Shown piece after piece: positions 9,348-19,505 of a stretch of DNA of 64,000 nucleotides. The position numbers and the translations under genes are program-made. The notes under the pieces are model-generated. The model was not told where the DNA came from and did no database searches. It saw only the letters and a program-made list of their open reading frames with translations. Within the stretch, counting starts at the first letter, position 1. Each line of letters starts with the position of its first letter. The DNA comes from Alteriqipengyuania abyssalis. Lineage in GTDB: Bacteria > Pseudomonadota > Alphaproteobacteria > Sphingomonadales > Sphingomonadaceae. The stretch spans positions 401,501-465,500 of the forward strand of contig NZ_JAHWXP010000003.1 of the NCBI RefSeq assembly GCF_019857185.1, given 5' to 3'.

Positions 9348-10604
9348 GCACAGACCGAGCCTAGCGCGAAGACCGCGGTCTTCGATTCAGAGCGGACGGG
9401 TGGCAAGGCCGCCGGTCTGCGGGTCGCGCTGTTCTCGGGAAATTACAACATGGTTCGCGATGGCGCGAACAAGGCGCTCAACCGGCTGGTGCGCTATCTG
9501 CTGGAGCATGGCGCGCAGGTCCGCGTCTATTCGCCGACCATTGCGGAGCCCGCCTTCGCGCCTGCGGGCGATCTTGTATCGGTCCCCTCCTTCGCGATCC
9601 CGACGCGCAAGGAATACCGCCTGGCGCTGGGCCTGCCTGCCGCCGTGCGCGAAGATATCCGCGCCTTCGCGCCCAACGTGGTCCACCTGTCCGCACCCGA
9701 CCGGCTCGGCCGTCAGATGCAGACCTTCGCTGCCGAGATCGAAGTGCCGGTGGTGGCCAGCCTCCACACGCTGTTCCAGACCTACTTCACCTATTACGGG
9801 CTCGATATCTTCCGGGGCTATGCGGAGCGTTATCTCGACCGCTTTTACGGCCGGTGCGACATCGTGCTCGCCCCCAACCCCTATCTTGTCGATGAACTGC
9901 GCCAGACGACGCAGCTTGGCGATCATGTCCACACCTGGAGCCGGGGCGTCGACCACAAGCTGTGGAACCCCTCGCGCCGCGACCCGGAATGGCGCCGGGC
10001 CAAGGGCTACGCCGATGACGAGGCGGTGCTGCTGTTCTTCGGGCGACTGGTGAAGGAAAAGGGCATCGACGTGTTCGAAGAGGTTGTGAAGACCCTTCGC
10101 GAGCGTGGACGCAAGGTCCGCCCGCTGATCGTCGGCGCCGGGCCTGCGGGCGACGATCTTGCCGGGCGGATCGGCGAGGCGGTCTTCACCGGCCATGTCG
10201 AGGGTGAGGAACTGGCACGCGCGGTCGGCAGCGCGGACATCCTCGTCAATCCGAGCATCACCGAGGCGTTCGGCAACGTCAATCTGGAGGCGATGGCCTC
10301 CGGCCTGGCGGTGGTCAGCGCGGACGCCCCGGCAGCGCGGGCCTTGATCGAGGATGGCAAGAACGGGCTGATCGTGCCGCCGCGCGATGCCCGCGCCTAT
10401 GCCGATGCGATCGAGCGGCTGACGGACGATCCCGCCTATCGGAAAACCCTGGCCGATGCTGGGATCGCGTTCAGCGAGCGCTATCACTGGTCGGCAATCC
10501 TCGACAACGTGATCGCCAGCTACCGCCAGGCGATCGCCGAGGGCCCGCACCTGCGCGACCCGAAGGTCGCCGCCGTCGCGGCAAAGCGCAGAGCGGCTGC
10601 CTGA
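9345..10604 (+). CDS. GT4 family glycosyltransferase (apparent ATC start)
   Basis: A GT-B retaining transferase of the GDP-mannose/UDP-sulfoquinovose-type GT4 group. The family's first strand and loop, LRVALFSGNYN, are encoded before the first ATG (9450), so the gene must start upstream. Between the previous gene's stop (9255-9257) and ATG 9450 the frame has no ATG, GTG or TTG. An ATC at 9345 stands seven bases after GAGGGA (9332-9337) and would give an N-terminus IAQTEPSAKTAVFD. Later motifs are LFFGRLVKEKGID (donor-site loop) and EAFGNVNLE (the EX7E motif). It follows the 528-aa protein directly, and its stop is four bases from the converging DUF442 gene. The product is likely a glycolipid or lipid-linked glycan. 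Family call firm; start unusual. Confidence 0.85.
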   Translation: MAQTEPSAKTAVFDSERTGGKAAGLRVALFSGNYNMVRDGANKALNRLVRYLLEHGAQVRVYSPTIAEPAFAPAGDLVSVPSFAIPTRKEYRLALGLPAAVREDIRAFAPNVVHLSAPDRLGRQMQTFAAEIEVPVVASLHTLFQTYFTYYGLDIFRGYAERYLDRFYGRCDIVLAPNPYLVDELRQTTQLGDHVHTWSRGVDHKLWNPSRRDPEWRRAKGYADDEAVLLFFGRLVKEKGIDVFEEVVKTLRERGRKVRPLIVGAGPAGDDLAGRIGEAVFTGHVEGEELARAVGSADILVNPSITEAFGNVNLEAMASGLAVVSADAPAARALIEDGKNGLIVPPRDARAYADAIERLTDDPAYRKTLADAGIAFSERYHWSAILDNVIASYRQAIAEGPHLRDPKVAAVAAKRRAAA

Positions 10605-10608
10605 CCTG

Positions 10609-10941
10609 TCAGCCCTGCGCCGCTTCGTAGAGGCGGCCAGAACGCGCGCCGGAGCGGCAGAAGGCGAGTACCGGCCCCGGCATCTCGGCCAGCGCCTGCG
10701 CGAAATCGCCCTTGCGCGCGGCGATATCGTCCGGCCCGGCGATGGGGATATGCCGTGCCTCAATTCCCGCGTCCTGCGCGGCCGCAGCAATCACCGACCA
10801 GCTTGGCTGGCCGGGCTCTTCGCCATCGGGGCGATTGCCGATGATGGCGCGAAAGCCACGTTCGGCCAGCGCAGGCAGGTCTGCCGGGTCGATCTGCCCG
10901 GCGACCCATACGTTTTCATCGAGCTGTTTCATGTCGATCAT
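10609..10941 (-). CDS. DUF442 / TIGR01244-type sulfurtransferase-phosphatase-like protein
   Basis: A 110-residue cytosolic protein related to the beta-lactamase-hydrolase-like phosphatase/rhodanese fold (DUF442). The active loop is CRSGARS, with Cys95 and Arg100, and the N-terminal pattern VWVAGQIDPADLPALAERGF is typical. The start ATG at 10939-10941 was chosen because GGAAGGA lies just upstream; an in-frame ATG four codons later (MKQLDEN) is possible. It begins 23 bases after the Anbu peptidase stop on the same strand, so it is probably the last gene of the Anbu operon. Relatives elsewhere are linked to persulfide metabolism or surface-attachment traits. No role with Anbu is known to me. Confidence 0.8.
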   Translation of the reverse strand: MIDMKQLDENVWVAGQIDPADLPALAERGFRAIIGNRPDGEEPGQPSWSVIAAAAQDAGIEARHIPIAGPDDIAARKGDFAQALAEMPGPVLAFCRSGARSGRLYEAAQG

Positions 10942-10964
10942 CGAAAGTCCTTCCAGTCGTCGGT

Positions 10965-11720
10965 TCAGGTCTCGGTCTCGCCACCCGTTTCGAATTCGAA
11001 CTGCGGCAGGCGGTTGACCGCCTCGCGCAGCGATAGGCTCCACTGTTCGGAGATCCGACGGAAATAGGGATCGTTGGTCTCGATCCGCTGCTGGTGGCCG
11101 AGCCTGCAGGCATCGCGCTCGTGCGTGGCCAGATCGAGCGGCAGGTCGACCGCGAGATTGGACCGGATGGTCGAATCGAAGCTGACCATCAGCAGCCGGG
11201 TCGCATCCTCGAAGGTCATCGCGGGGTCGAAGGTACGCACGATGATCGGGCGACCATACTTTGTCTCGCCGGTCTGGAAGAAGGGCGAGTCATCGCCCGC
11301 CTCGATGAAGTTGCCTTCCGGGTAGATCAGGAACAGGCGCGGTTCGCTGCCCGCGATCTGGCCGCCCAGGATAAGGCTGGCGCGGAACGACGCGCTTGCC
11401 TCGGGCCCCTCGTGCCGCAGCGACGAAATCACCTCGCGCAGGGTATTGCCCACGATGGTCGCGATCTGGAACATGGACGGGGCCGACAGGATCGACGGGT
11501 CGCGTTCGGACGGCGCCTTTGTCCGCTCGTCCAGCAGGCTGACGACCGCCTGCGTAGTCGCGAGATTGCCCGCCGAAAGCAGCGTGATGACCCGCTCCCC
11601 CGGGTTTTCCCAGTGGCGCATCTTGCGCACCTGCGAGACGTCGTCGACGCCCGCATTGGTCCGCGTATCGGACATGAAGATCAGGCCGCGGTCCAGCCGC
11701 ATGCCCACGCAATAGGTCAT
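10965..11720 (-). CDS. Anbu, proteasome-type N-terminal-nucleophile peptidase
   Basis: A 251-residue ancestral beta-subunit (Anbu, bacterial proteasome homologue). After removal of Met1 the new N-terminus is TYCVGMRL. Counting from that threonine, Thr1, Asp17 (in SDTRTN) and Lys32 (in VRKM) sit where proteasome Thr1/Asp17/Lys33 do. Structural work on other Anbu proteins found open helical-ring rather than closed-ring assemblies and little peptidase activity on standard substrates. The upstream genes are transglutaminase, alpha-E and ATP-grasp, the classical Anbu operon. In comparative genomics these were proposed to make, attach and remove a peptide-like modification; the substrate is unknown. 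No strong ribosome binding site precedes the ATG. Confidence 0.93.
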   Translation of the reverse strand: MTYCVGMRLDRGLIFMSDTRTNAGVDDVSQVRKMRHWENPGERVITLLSAGNLATTQAVVSLLDERTKAPSERDPSILSAPSMFQIATIVGNTLREVISSLRHEGPEASASFRASLILGGQIAGSEPRLFLIYPEGNFIEAGDDSPFFQTGETKYGRPIIVRTFDPAMTFEDATRLLMVSFDSTIRSNLAVDLPLDLATHERDACRLGHQQRIETNDPYFRRISEQWSLSLREAVNRLPQFEFETGGETET

Positions 11721-11755
11721 CTAGTTCGGCACTCGTCGTAGTTGCTGGGAAAGGA

Positions 11756-12556
11756 CTATTGCTCGACCTTCAGGGTGACAAGCACGCCTTCGTCACTTCC
11801 CCCCATCCGCATGCCATTGATCGGCGCGGCTTCGCGGAAGTCTATCCCGGTTGCGACGCGGATATAGCGCTCGTCGGGGGAATAACCGTTGGACACATCG
11901 AAACCGACCCAGCCCAGGCCATCGAAGTAGGCTTCCGCCCAGGCGTGGCTGGCGTCCTGTTCGACCCGGTCGTTCATCATCAGGTAGCCCGAGACGTAGC
12001 GTGCAGGCAGGCCCATCAGCCGGGCGGCCGAACAAAAGATATGCGCATGGTCCTGACACACGCCCGTGCCGCCGGTGATCGCTTCTTCCGCCGTGGTGCC
12101 CGAATGGGTGTTGCCCCCCTCGTAGCCGACCGTGTCGAGGATCGCGGCGGACAGCGCGTGCCCGGTGGAGACCTGCGCGATGTCGCAATCGCCAAGACCG
12201 GCCACCAGCTTGCGCACGCCCTCGCCCGCCTGCGTCAGCGGGGAAGAGCGCTTGAAGTGCCACAGCGGCAGGAAGCCCTGATGCTTGCCCAGCACGCCGT
12301 CACCCTCGGTATTTTCGACCAGGCCGACGCAGCGGATGGAGGTTTCGGTGCGGCCCGGCTCGATCCCGATCAGGTCGACCCGGTTGCCGTTGTGATCGTC
12401 GTAGCACAGCTCGCTCGCCCCGCCCTCGACCGTGATGGTCCAGTCGAGCACCTTCTGGCCGCGGCTGTCCTTGGGTCGCATGCGGACCTGCTGCAGACCG
12501 TAGGCGACCGGCGCATCGTAGGTATAGCGCGTCTCGTGATCGACCCGCAGCCTCAT
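11756..12556 (-). CDS. transglutaminase-like cysteine peptidase of the Anbu operon
   Basis: A 266-residue protein with the bacterial transglutaminase N-terminal domain (residues 1-80, beginning MRLRVDHETRYTYDAPV) and a transglutaminase-core papain-like domain. The complete triad is visible: Cys157 in GVCQDHAH, His194 in ASHAWAEAY and Asp210 in GFDVSNG. No signal peptide, so it acts in the cytoplasm. Its ATG overlaps the alpha-E stop (ATGA at 12553-12556), showing translational coupling. In the Anbu system this enzyme is proposed either to cross-link the ATP-grasp product to proteins or to cleave it; which of these is unresolved. Confidence 0.9.
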   Translation of the reverse strand: MRLRVDHETRYTYDAPVAYGLQQVRMRPKDSRGQKVLDWTITVEGGASELCYDDHNGNRVDLIGIEPGRTETSIRCVGLVENTEGDGVLGKHQGFLPLWHFKRSSPLTQAGEGVRKLVAGLGDCDIAQVSTGHALSAAILDTVGYEGGNTHSGTTAEEAITGGTGVCQDHAHIFCSAARLMGLPARYVSGYLMMNDRVEQDASHAWAEAYFDGLGWVGFDVSNGYSPDERYIRVATGIDFREAAPINGMRMGGSDEGVLVTLKVEQ

Positions 12557-13500
12557 GCGGCCGGTCCAAACGAATAGTCGGTGGAAATCTGGCTCGCGAG
12601 CCGGTTGTTCGCGTCGAGGAAGCTTTCGATGAACTCGTGCAGCCCGTCGTCGAAGATGGCGTCCATCGACCGGCCCAGATAATCGAGGTGAATGCGGTCG
12701 GCCAATTCGCAGGACTCCGTGCGGTTGTCGTAGTTCTTCGCGAGGTAGCCCAGATTGTCGCATATCTTGTTATAGCAGAACGCGAGGCTGCGTGGCATCT
12801 GTTCGTGCAGGATCAGGAACTGGGCGATGTCGCGCGGATTGACCGTCGCGCCGTGGAGCCACTGGTAACTGCGCAGCGCCGAGACCGAGCGCAGGATCGT
12901 CTCCCACTGCTTGATGTCGAGCGTGGAGCCGACCTGGCTGATCGAGGGCAGCAGCAGGTAGTACTTCACATCGAGGATGCGCGCGGTGTTGTCGGCGCGT
13001 TCGATGAAGGTGCCCAGTCGCACGAAATTAAAGCCGTCGTTGCGCAGCATCGTGCCGGTGGTCGCGCCGCGCACCAGCGCGTTCTGCTGGCGGATCGTGG
13101 TCAGCGTGTCGGGCAGGTCCGCTTCGGGGATGGTCCCGCGCAGCAGCTTGTCGAGCGTCATCCAGCTTTCGTTGGTCGCTTCCCACACCTCGCTGGTAAG
13201 CCCGATCCGGACGCCGCGCGCATTGTCGCGCGCGGATTTGACCATCGAGATGATGCTGGAGGGATTGTCCCGATCGCTGAGCAGGAATTCGATCACCTTG
13301 GACGAGTTCGGCTCGCCATGGCGGGCCTTGAAGGCATCCAGCTGGCCGACCGTGGTCAGCACGGACTGCCATTCCGAACGCGACGAACCTGCGCGCGTCA
13401 GCGCGATGCGGAAGCCCGCGTCGAGCAGACGCGCGGTCGCCTCCGCCCGCTCGAGATAGCGGAACATCCAGAACAGGCCGGACGCGGTCTTACCCAGCAT
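12553..13500 (-). CDS. alpha-E domain protein (DUF403)
   Basis: A 315-residue all-helical protein of the alpha-E family, with the characteristic opening LGKTASGLFWMFRYLERAEATARLLDAG and a second FIERADNTARILD motif near residues 170-183. The paired acidic/arginine ERAxxTARxLD motifs are the family signature. The start ATG follows GGAGG. Alpha-E proteins are found almost only beside circularly permuted ATP-grasp and transglutaminase genes, as here; their biochemical role is unproven, and assistance in peptide-bond formation has been suggested. Coupled to the transglutaminase by a 4-bp overlap and 32 bp downstream of the ATP-grasp gene. Confidence 0.92.
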   Translation of the reverse strand: MLGKTASGLFWMFRYLERAEATARLLDAGFRIALTRAGSSRSEWQSVLTTVGQLDAFKARHGEPNSSKVIEFLLSDRDNPSSIISMVKSARDNARGVRIGLTSEVWEATNESWMTLDKLLRGTIPEADLPDTLTTIRQQNALVRGATTGTMLRNDGFNFVRLGTFIERADNTARILDVKYYLLLPSISQVGSTLDIKQWETILRSVSALRSYQWLHGATVNPRDIAQFLILHEQMPRSLAFCYNKICDNLGYLAKNYDNRTESCELADRIHLDYLGRSMDAIFDDGLHEFIESFLDANNRLASQISTDYSFGPAA

Positions 13501-13532
13501 CGCGCGCCTCCGTCGAAAGGGTCGTCGCGCGA

Positions 13533-14957
13533 TCAGTCATCGAGCACCCACGTATCCTTGGTACCGCCGCCCTGGCTTGAATTCACCACCAGCGATCCCT
13601 CGTTCATCGCCACGCGGGTCAGCCCGCCGGGAACGATGTCGATCGAATTGGGCGCCATCAGCACGAAGGGGCGGAAATCGACGTGGCGCGGGGCGAGGCC
13701 CTGCTCGGTAAAGATCGGCACGGTCGATAGCGCCAGCGTTGGCTGTGCGATGTAGCCTTCGGGCTGTTCCTTCAGCTTCGCGCGGAAGTCGGCAATTTCC
13801 TGCTTGCTGGCTGTCGGGCCGATCAGCATGCCGTAGCCGCCCGATCCGTGGACCTCTTTCACCACCAGCTCGTCCAGCTTGTCGAGCACTTCGGCCAGCT
13901 GGTCCGGCTCCGAACAGCGCCAGGTGGGCACGTTCTTCAACAGCGGTTCTTCGCCGGTGTAGAATTTCACGATCTCCGGCATGTAACTGTACAGCGCCTT
14001 GTCGTCGGCGATGCCCGTTCCCGGCGCATTGGCGATGGTGACGCCGCCCGCGCGATACACATCGAAGATCCCCGGCACGCCGAGCATCGATTCCGGATTG
14101 AAGTTGAGCGGGTCGAGATATTCGTCGTCGATCCGGCGATAGATCACATCGACCGGCTTGTAGCCTTGGGTGGTGCGCATCGCGACCCGCCCGTCGATCA
14201 CGCGAAGGTCCGACCCCTCGATCAGCTCCGCACCCATCTGGTCGGCGAGGAAGCTGTGTTCGAAATAGGCGGAATTGAACGTCCCCGGCGTCAGCACCGC
14301 AACGGTCGGCTTGTCGAGGCACGCGGCAGGTGCGCATGACGACAGCGAGCGGCGCAGCCAGCTGGGGTAATCGCTCACCTCGCGGATCGGGATATCCGCG
14401 AACAGCTCCGGAAACATCTGAAGCATGATCTCGCGGTTTTCGAGCATGTAGGACACGCCCGACGGGGTCCGCGCATTGTCTTCCAGCACGTAGAATTCGT
14501 CCGGCCCGGTGCGCACGATGTCGGTGCCGATGATGTGGGTGTAGATGCCACCGGGCGGATCGAAGCCCATCATCTTGGGCAGGAACGCGGCATTATTGGC
14601 GATCAGGCTTTCGGGCACGCGCCCCGCGCGCAGGATCTCCTGCCGGTGGTAGATGTCATAGAGGAACGCGTTGATCGCACGAACGCGCTGCTCGATACCC
14701 TTGGAGAGCTTGCGCCATTCGTTACCCGACAGCACGCGCGGCACGACGTCGAACGGGATCAGCCGCTCGTCCGCCGCCTCTTCGCCATAGACGTTGAAGG
14801 TGATGCCAATCTTGCGGAAGAAATTCTCCGCCTGCTCGGACTTTCGCAGGACCCGGTTGTCAGGTTGGGAATCGAGCCATTTACGAAATGCCTGGTAGGC
14901 TTCGCGGGTCTCGCCCGACTTACCCCCATCGTGTCCAAGCATTTCGTCGAAGCTCAA
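13533..14957 (-). CDS. circularly permuted ATP-grasp amidoligase of the Anbu operon
   Basis: A 474-residue protein of the CP_ATPgrasp (DUF404/DUF407) family. Recognisable blocks are FLYDIYHRQEILRAGRVP, DIVRTGPDEFYVLEDNARTPSGVSYMLENR, the acidic IYRRIDDEYLDPL and the late VVKEVHGSGGYGM nucleotide-binding stretch. ATP-grasp amidoligases join an amine to an acyl-phosphate, which underlies the proposal that this operon makes a peptide tag or peptide metabolite. The start is TTG with only a modest GGGAA upstream; ATG five codons later is an alternative. It leads the operon, 114 bp after acs on the same strand, with a promoter-like sequence in that gap. Confidence 0.92.
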   Translation of the reverse strand: MSFDEMLGHDGGKSGETREAYQAFRKWLDSQPDNRVLRKSEQAENFFRKIGITFNVYGEEAADERLIPFDVVPRVLSGNEWRKLSKGIEQRVRAINAFLYDIYHRQEILRAGRVPESLIANNAAFLPKMMGFDPPGGIYTHIIGTDIVRTGPDEFYVLEDNARTPSGVSYMLENREIMLQMFPELFADIPIREVSDYPSWLRRSLSSCAPAACLDKPTVAVLTPGTFNSAYFEHSFLADQMGAELIEGSDLRVIDGRVAMRTTQGYKPVDVIYRRIDDEYLDPLNFNPESMLGVPGIFDVYRAGGVTIANAPGTGIADDKALYSYMPEIVKFYTGEEPLLKNVPTWRCSEPDQLAEVLDKLDELVVKEVHGSGGYGMLIGPTASKQEIADFRAKLKEQPEGYIAQPTLALSTVPIFTEQGLAPRHVDFRPFVLMAPNSIDIVPGGLTRVAMNEGSLVVNSSQGGGTKDTWVLDD

Positions 14958-15016
14958 TTGAGTTCCCGGCCTTCCTGTTCGGCTGTTCCGGCTTCTCTAC
15001 TGGCCGTATGCCGTCG

Positions 15017-15045
15017 ATAGTCACCCAACCAAGAGCCTGCGTCAA
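15017..15045 (-). promoter_or_regulatory. sigma70-like promoter candidate for the Anbu operon
   Basis: Read leftward, TTGACG (15045-15040) is followed after 17 bp by GACTAT (15022-15017), ahead of the ATP-grasp start at 14957. The -35 box is near consensus; the -10 is weak. It would let the Anbu operon be transcribed apart from acs. Confidence 0.35.
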
Positions 15046-15071
15046 TTGTTCCGCCGCGCGAAATCTTCACC

Positions 15072-16994
<1,923 letters not shown>

Positions 16995-17224
16995 GGCGCT
17001 GGCTCTCCCAATCGTGTTTTCCAATTGGCTAACCCATCGTCACGGTTTTGGCGACTGGGGAGCTTTCACAGGACTGCGCGCGCAGTGATCGACTGCTGAC
17101 GAACGAACCAGCCTGACCGACGAACGACATGGCGCCGCCCTTGCGCCATCCGGGCAAGGCCAATAGCGAGTGACCCTGTAACATCGGCGCCGAGTCGCGT
17201 GCCGGGGAAATTCAGGGGAATCAG

Positions 17225-19390
17225 ATGCGTAACAAGGTGTTTTTGATGGCCGCTCTCATGGCTGGTGTCGCGGTCCAGCCGCTTGCCGCCAAGGAAGGGA
17301 TGTTCACTCCGGAGCAGCTGCCCGAGATTGCCGACGATCTGAAAGAGACCGGCCTCGAACTCGACCCCGAGGCGCTCACCGACCTCACCGGCTTCCCGAT
17401 GGGCGCGGTCGTCAGCCTAGGCGGCTGCTCGGCCAGCTTCGTGTCGCCGCAAGGCCTGGTCGTCACCAACCACCACTGCGCGCGCGGATCGGTGCAGTAC
17501 AACTCGACCGCCGAGAACAACTATCTCGAAAACGGCTTCCTCGCGAAGACCATGGGCGCCGAACTGCCTGCCGCGCCCGGCTCGCGCATCTATGTCACCA
17601 CCGACTTCAGCGACGTGACCCAGCGCATGCGCGAGGGCACGGACGCGATGACGCCCAACGAGCGGTATGACGCGATCGACCAGCGGGCGAAGGACATCAC
17701 CGCGGAGTGCGAGCAGGAAGCCGGCTATCGCTGCCGGGTCGCGAGCTATTACGGCGGAGACGAATACAAGCTGATCAAGCAGCTCGAAGTGAAGGACGTG
17801 CGCCTCGTCTACGCCCCGGCGGATTCGATCGGCAAGTATGGCGGCGACGTCGATAACTGGATGTGGCCGCGCCACACCGGCGATTTCTCGTTCTACCGCG
17901 CCTATGTCGCGCCCGACGGCTCCTCCGCCGAATATTCGGAAGACAACGTGCCCTACAAGGCCGAGCACTTCCTGAAGGTCTCCAAGAGCGGGCTCGACGA
18001 AGGCGATTTCGTGATGGTCGCGGGCTATCCCGGCTCGACCTCGCGCTATGCCATGCTCGCCGAAGTCGAAAACACCTTCGGCTGGGAATATCCGACCTTC
18101 CAGAAACTGCTGACCGACTGGATCGGCACGATCGAAGCCGCCGCGCCCGAAGGATCGGATGCGCGCGTCAAATACGAAGCACGTCTTGCCGGGCTCAACA
18201 ATTACGAAAAGAACCTGCGCGGCCAGATCGAAGGCGCGCGCCGCGTCGGCCTGATCGAACGCCGCCGCGAACGCGAGGCCGCGCTCGCCGCATGGATCGC
18301 CGCCGATCCTTCGCGGGCAGCTTACGGCCCGGCGATCGAGGACCTGGCCGAACTCTCGCAGGAAAACGCCACCGCGGCGCGGACCAGCTTCTGGTACGGC
18401 AACGCCACGCGTGCGCAGCTGCTCTCGGTCGCCCAGCGGCTCTATCGTCTCGCCAAAGAGCGCGAGAAGCCGAACGCCCAGCGCGAGTCCGGCTATCAGG
18501 AACGCGACATGGCGTTCTTCCGCCAGGGCCTGCAGGCACTCGACCGCCGCTATGACGCCAGCGTCGACAAGGCCGAATGGGAGCTGTTCCTCAGCGGCTA
18601 TCTCGCCCAGCCGCAGGCCGAACGCGTCGCCGTGTTCGACAACGCCCTGGGCCTGACCGGCGTCGACGATGCCAGGCAGCTCGATGCGATCCTCGATCCC
18701 TATTACGCGAACACCTCGCTCGACGAGACCGAGACCCGCCTCGCGCTGATGGATGCCAGCGTCGCCGATCTGGAGGCCAGCAACGATCCCTTCATGAAGC
18801 TCGCGATCGCGCTCTACGATTACGAGCGCGGGCTGGAGGACGAAGCCGAGGAACGCGCCGGTCGCGCGCTCGCCCTGCGCCCCGCCTATATGGAGGCGAT
18901 CACGCAGTGGCAGTCCGAACAGGGCATGCTGCCCTATCCCGATGCCAATTCGACGCTGCGCATCACCTACGGCAACGTGATGGGCGGATCGCCGTTCGAC
19001 GGGATGGAGTACCTGCCCTTCACCACGCTCGAAGGGATCACCCAGAAGGACACCGGGATCGATCCGTTCAACGCTCCGGCGCGCGAACTCGCCCTGATCG
19101 AGGCGAAGGATTACGGCCAGTACAAGCTCGACTCGATCGGCTCGGTCCCGGTCAACTTCCTGTCCGATCTCGACGTGACCGGCGGCAACAGCGGCTCGGC
19201 CACCCTCAACGCGAAGGGCGAACTGGTCGGCCTGCTGTTCGACGGCACGTTCGAAAGCGTCAATTCGGACTGGGATTTCGATCCGCGCACCACGCGTTCG
19301 ATCCACGTCGACACCCGCTACATGCTGTGGGTGATGGAAAAGGTCGACGGGGCGCAGAACCTGATCGCGGAAATGGACATCGTCGACTAG
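17225..19390 (+). CDS. S46 family serine peptidase, DPP7-like dipeptidyl-peptidase
   Basis: A 721-residue exported peptidase with a signal peptide ending near AAKEG. The triad is His in TNHHCARG (residues 83-84), Asp210 in GDVDNW and Ser656 in GGNSGSA. The specificity position 18 residues after the serine is Gly674 (FDG). In the Porphyromonas enzymes a Gly at that position marks DPP7 (broad, hydrophobic P1) while Arg marks DPP11 (Asp/Glu P1), so DPP7-like cleavage of dipeptides from peptide N-termini in the periplasm is inferred. ATG 17225 has AGGGGA upstream. The gene is monocistronic, ending at a clear terminator. Confidence 0.92.
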   Translation: MRNKVFLMAALMAGVAVQPLAAKEGMFTPEQLPEIADDLKETGLELDPEALTDLTGFPMGAVVSLGGCSASFVSPQGLVVTNHHCARGSVQYNSTAENNYLENGFLAKTMGAELPAAPGSRIYVTTDFSDVTQRMREGTDAMTPNERYDAIDQRAKDITAECEQEAGYRCRVASYYGGDEYKLIKQLEVKDVRLVYAPADSIGKYGGDVDNWMWPRHTGDFSFYRAYVAPDGSSAEYSEDNVPYKAEHFLKVSKSGLDEGDFVMVAGYPGSTSRYAMLAEVENTFGWEYPTFQKLLTDWIGTIEAAAPEGSDARVKYEARLAGLNNYEKNLRGQIEGARRVGLIERRREREAALAAWIAADPSRAAYGPAIEDLAELSQENATAARTSFWYGNATRAQLLSVAQRLYRLAKEREKPNAQRESGYQERDMAFFRQGLQALDRRYDASVDKAEWELFLSGYLAQPQAERVAVFDNALGLTGVDDARQLDAILDPYYANTSLDETETRLALMDASVADLEASNDPFMKLAIALYDYERGLEDEAEERAGRALALRPAYMEAITQWQSEQGMLPYPDANSTLRITYGNVMGGSPFDGMEYLPFTTLEGITQKDTGIDPFNAPARELALIEAKDYGQYKLDSIGSVPVNFLSDLDVTGGNSGSATLNAKGELVGLLFDGTFESVNSDWDFDPRTTRSIHVDTRYMLWVMEKVDGAQNLIAEMDIVD

Positions 19391-19413
19391 ACGGCCATCC
19401 ACTTCACGAGAAA

Positions 19414-19446
19414 AGAAAGGGCGGCCCGCGGGTCGCCCTTTTCTTT
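19414..19446 (+). terminator. rho-independent terminator after the S46 peptidase gene
   Basis: AAAGGGCG (19416-19423) pairs with CGCCCTTT (19434-19441); the loop contains a small CCCGCGGG palindrome, and the stem runs into TTTTCTTT. Confidence 0.85.
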
Positions 19447-19505
19447 GCAACGCACGCATTGATTTTGCGGCATATTCCCTATCATCACTTTAATCTTTAT
19501 TAGCG

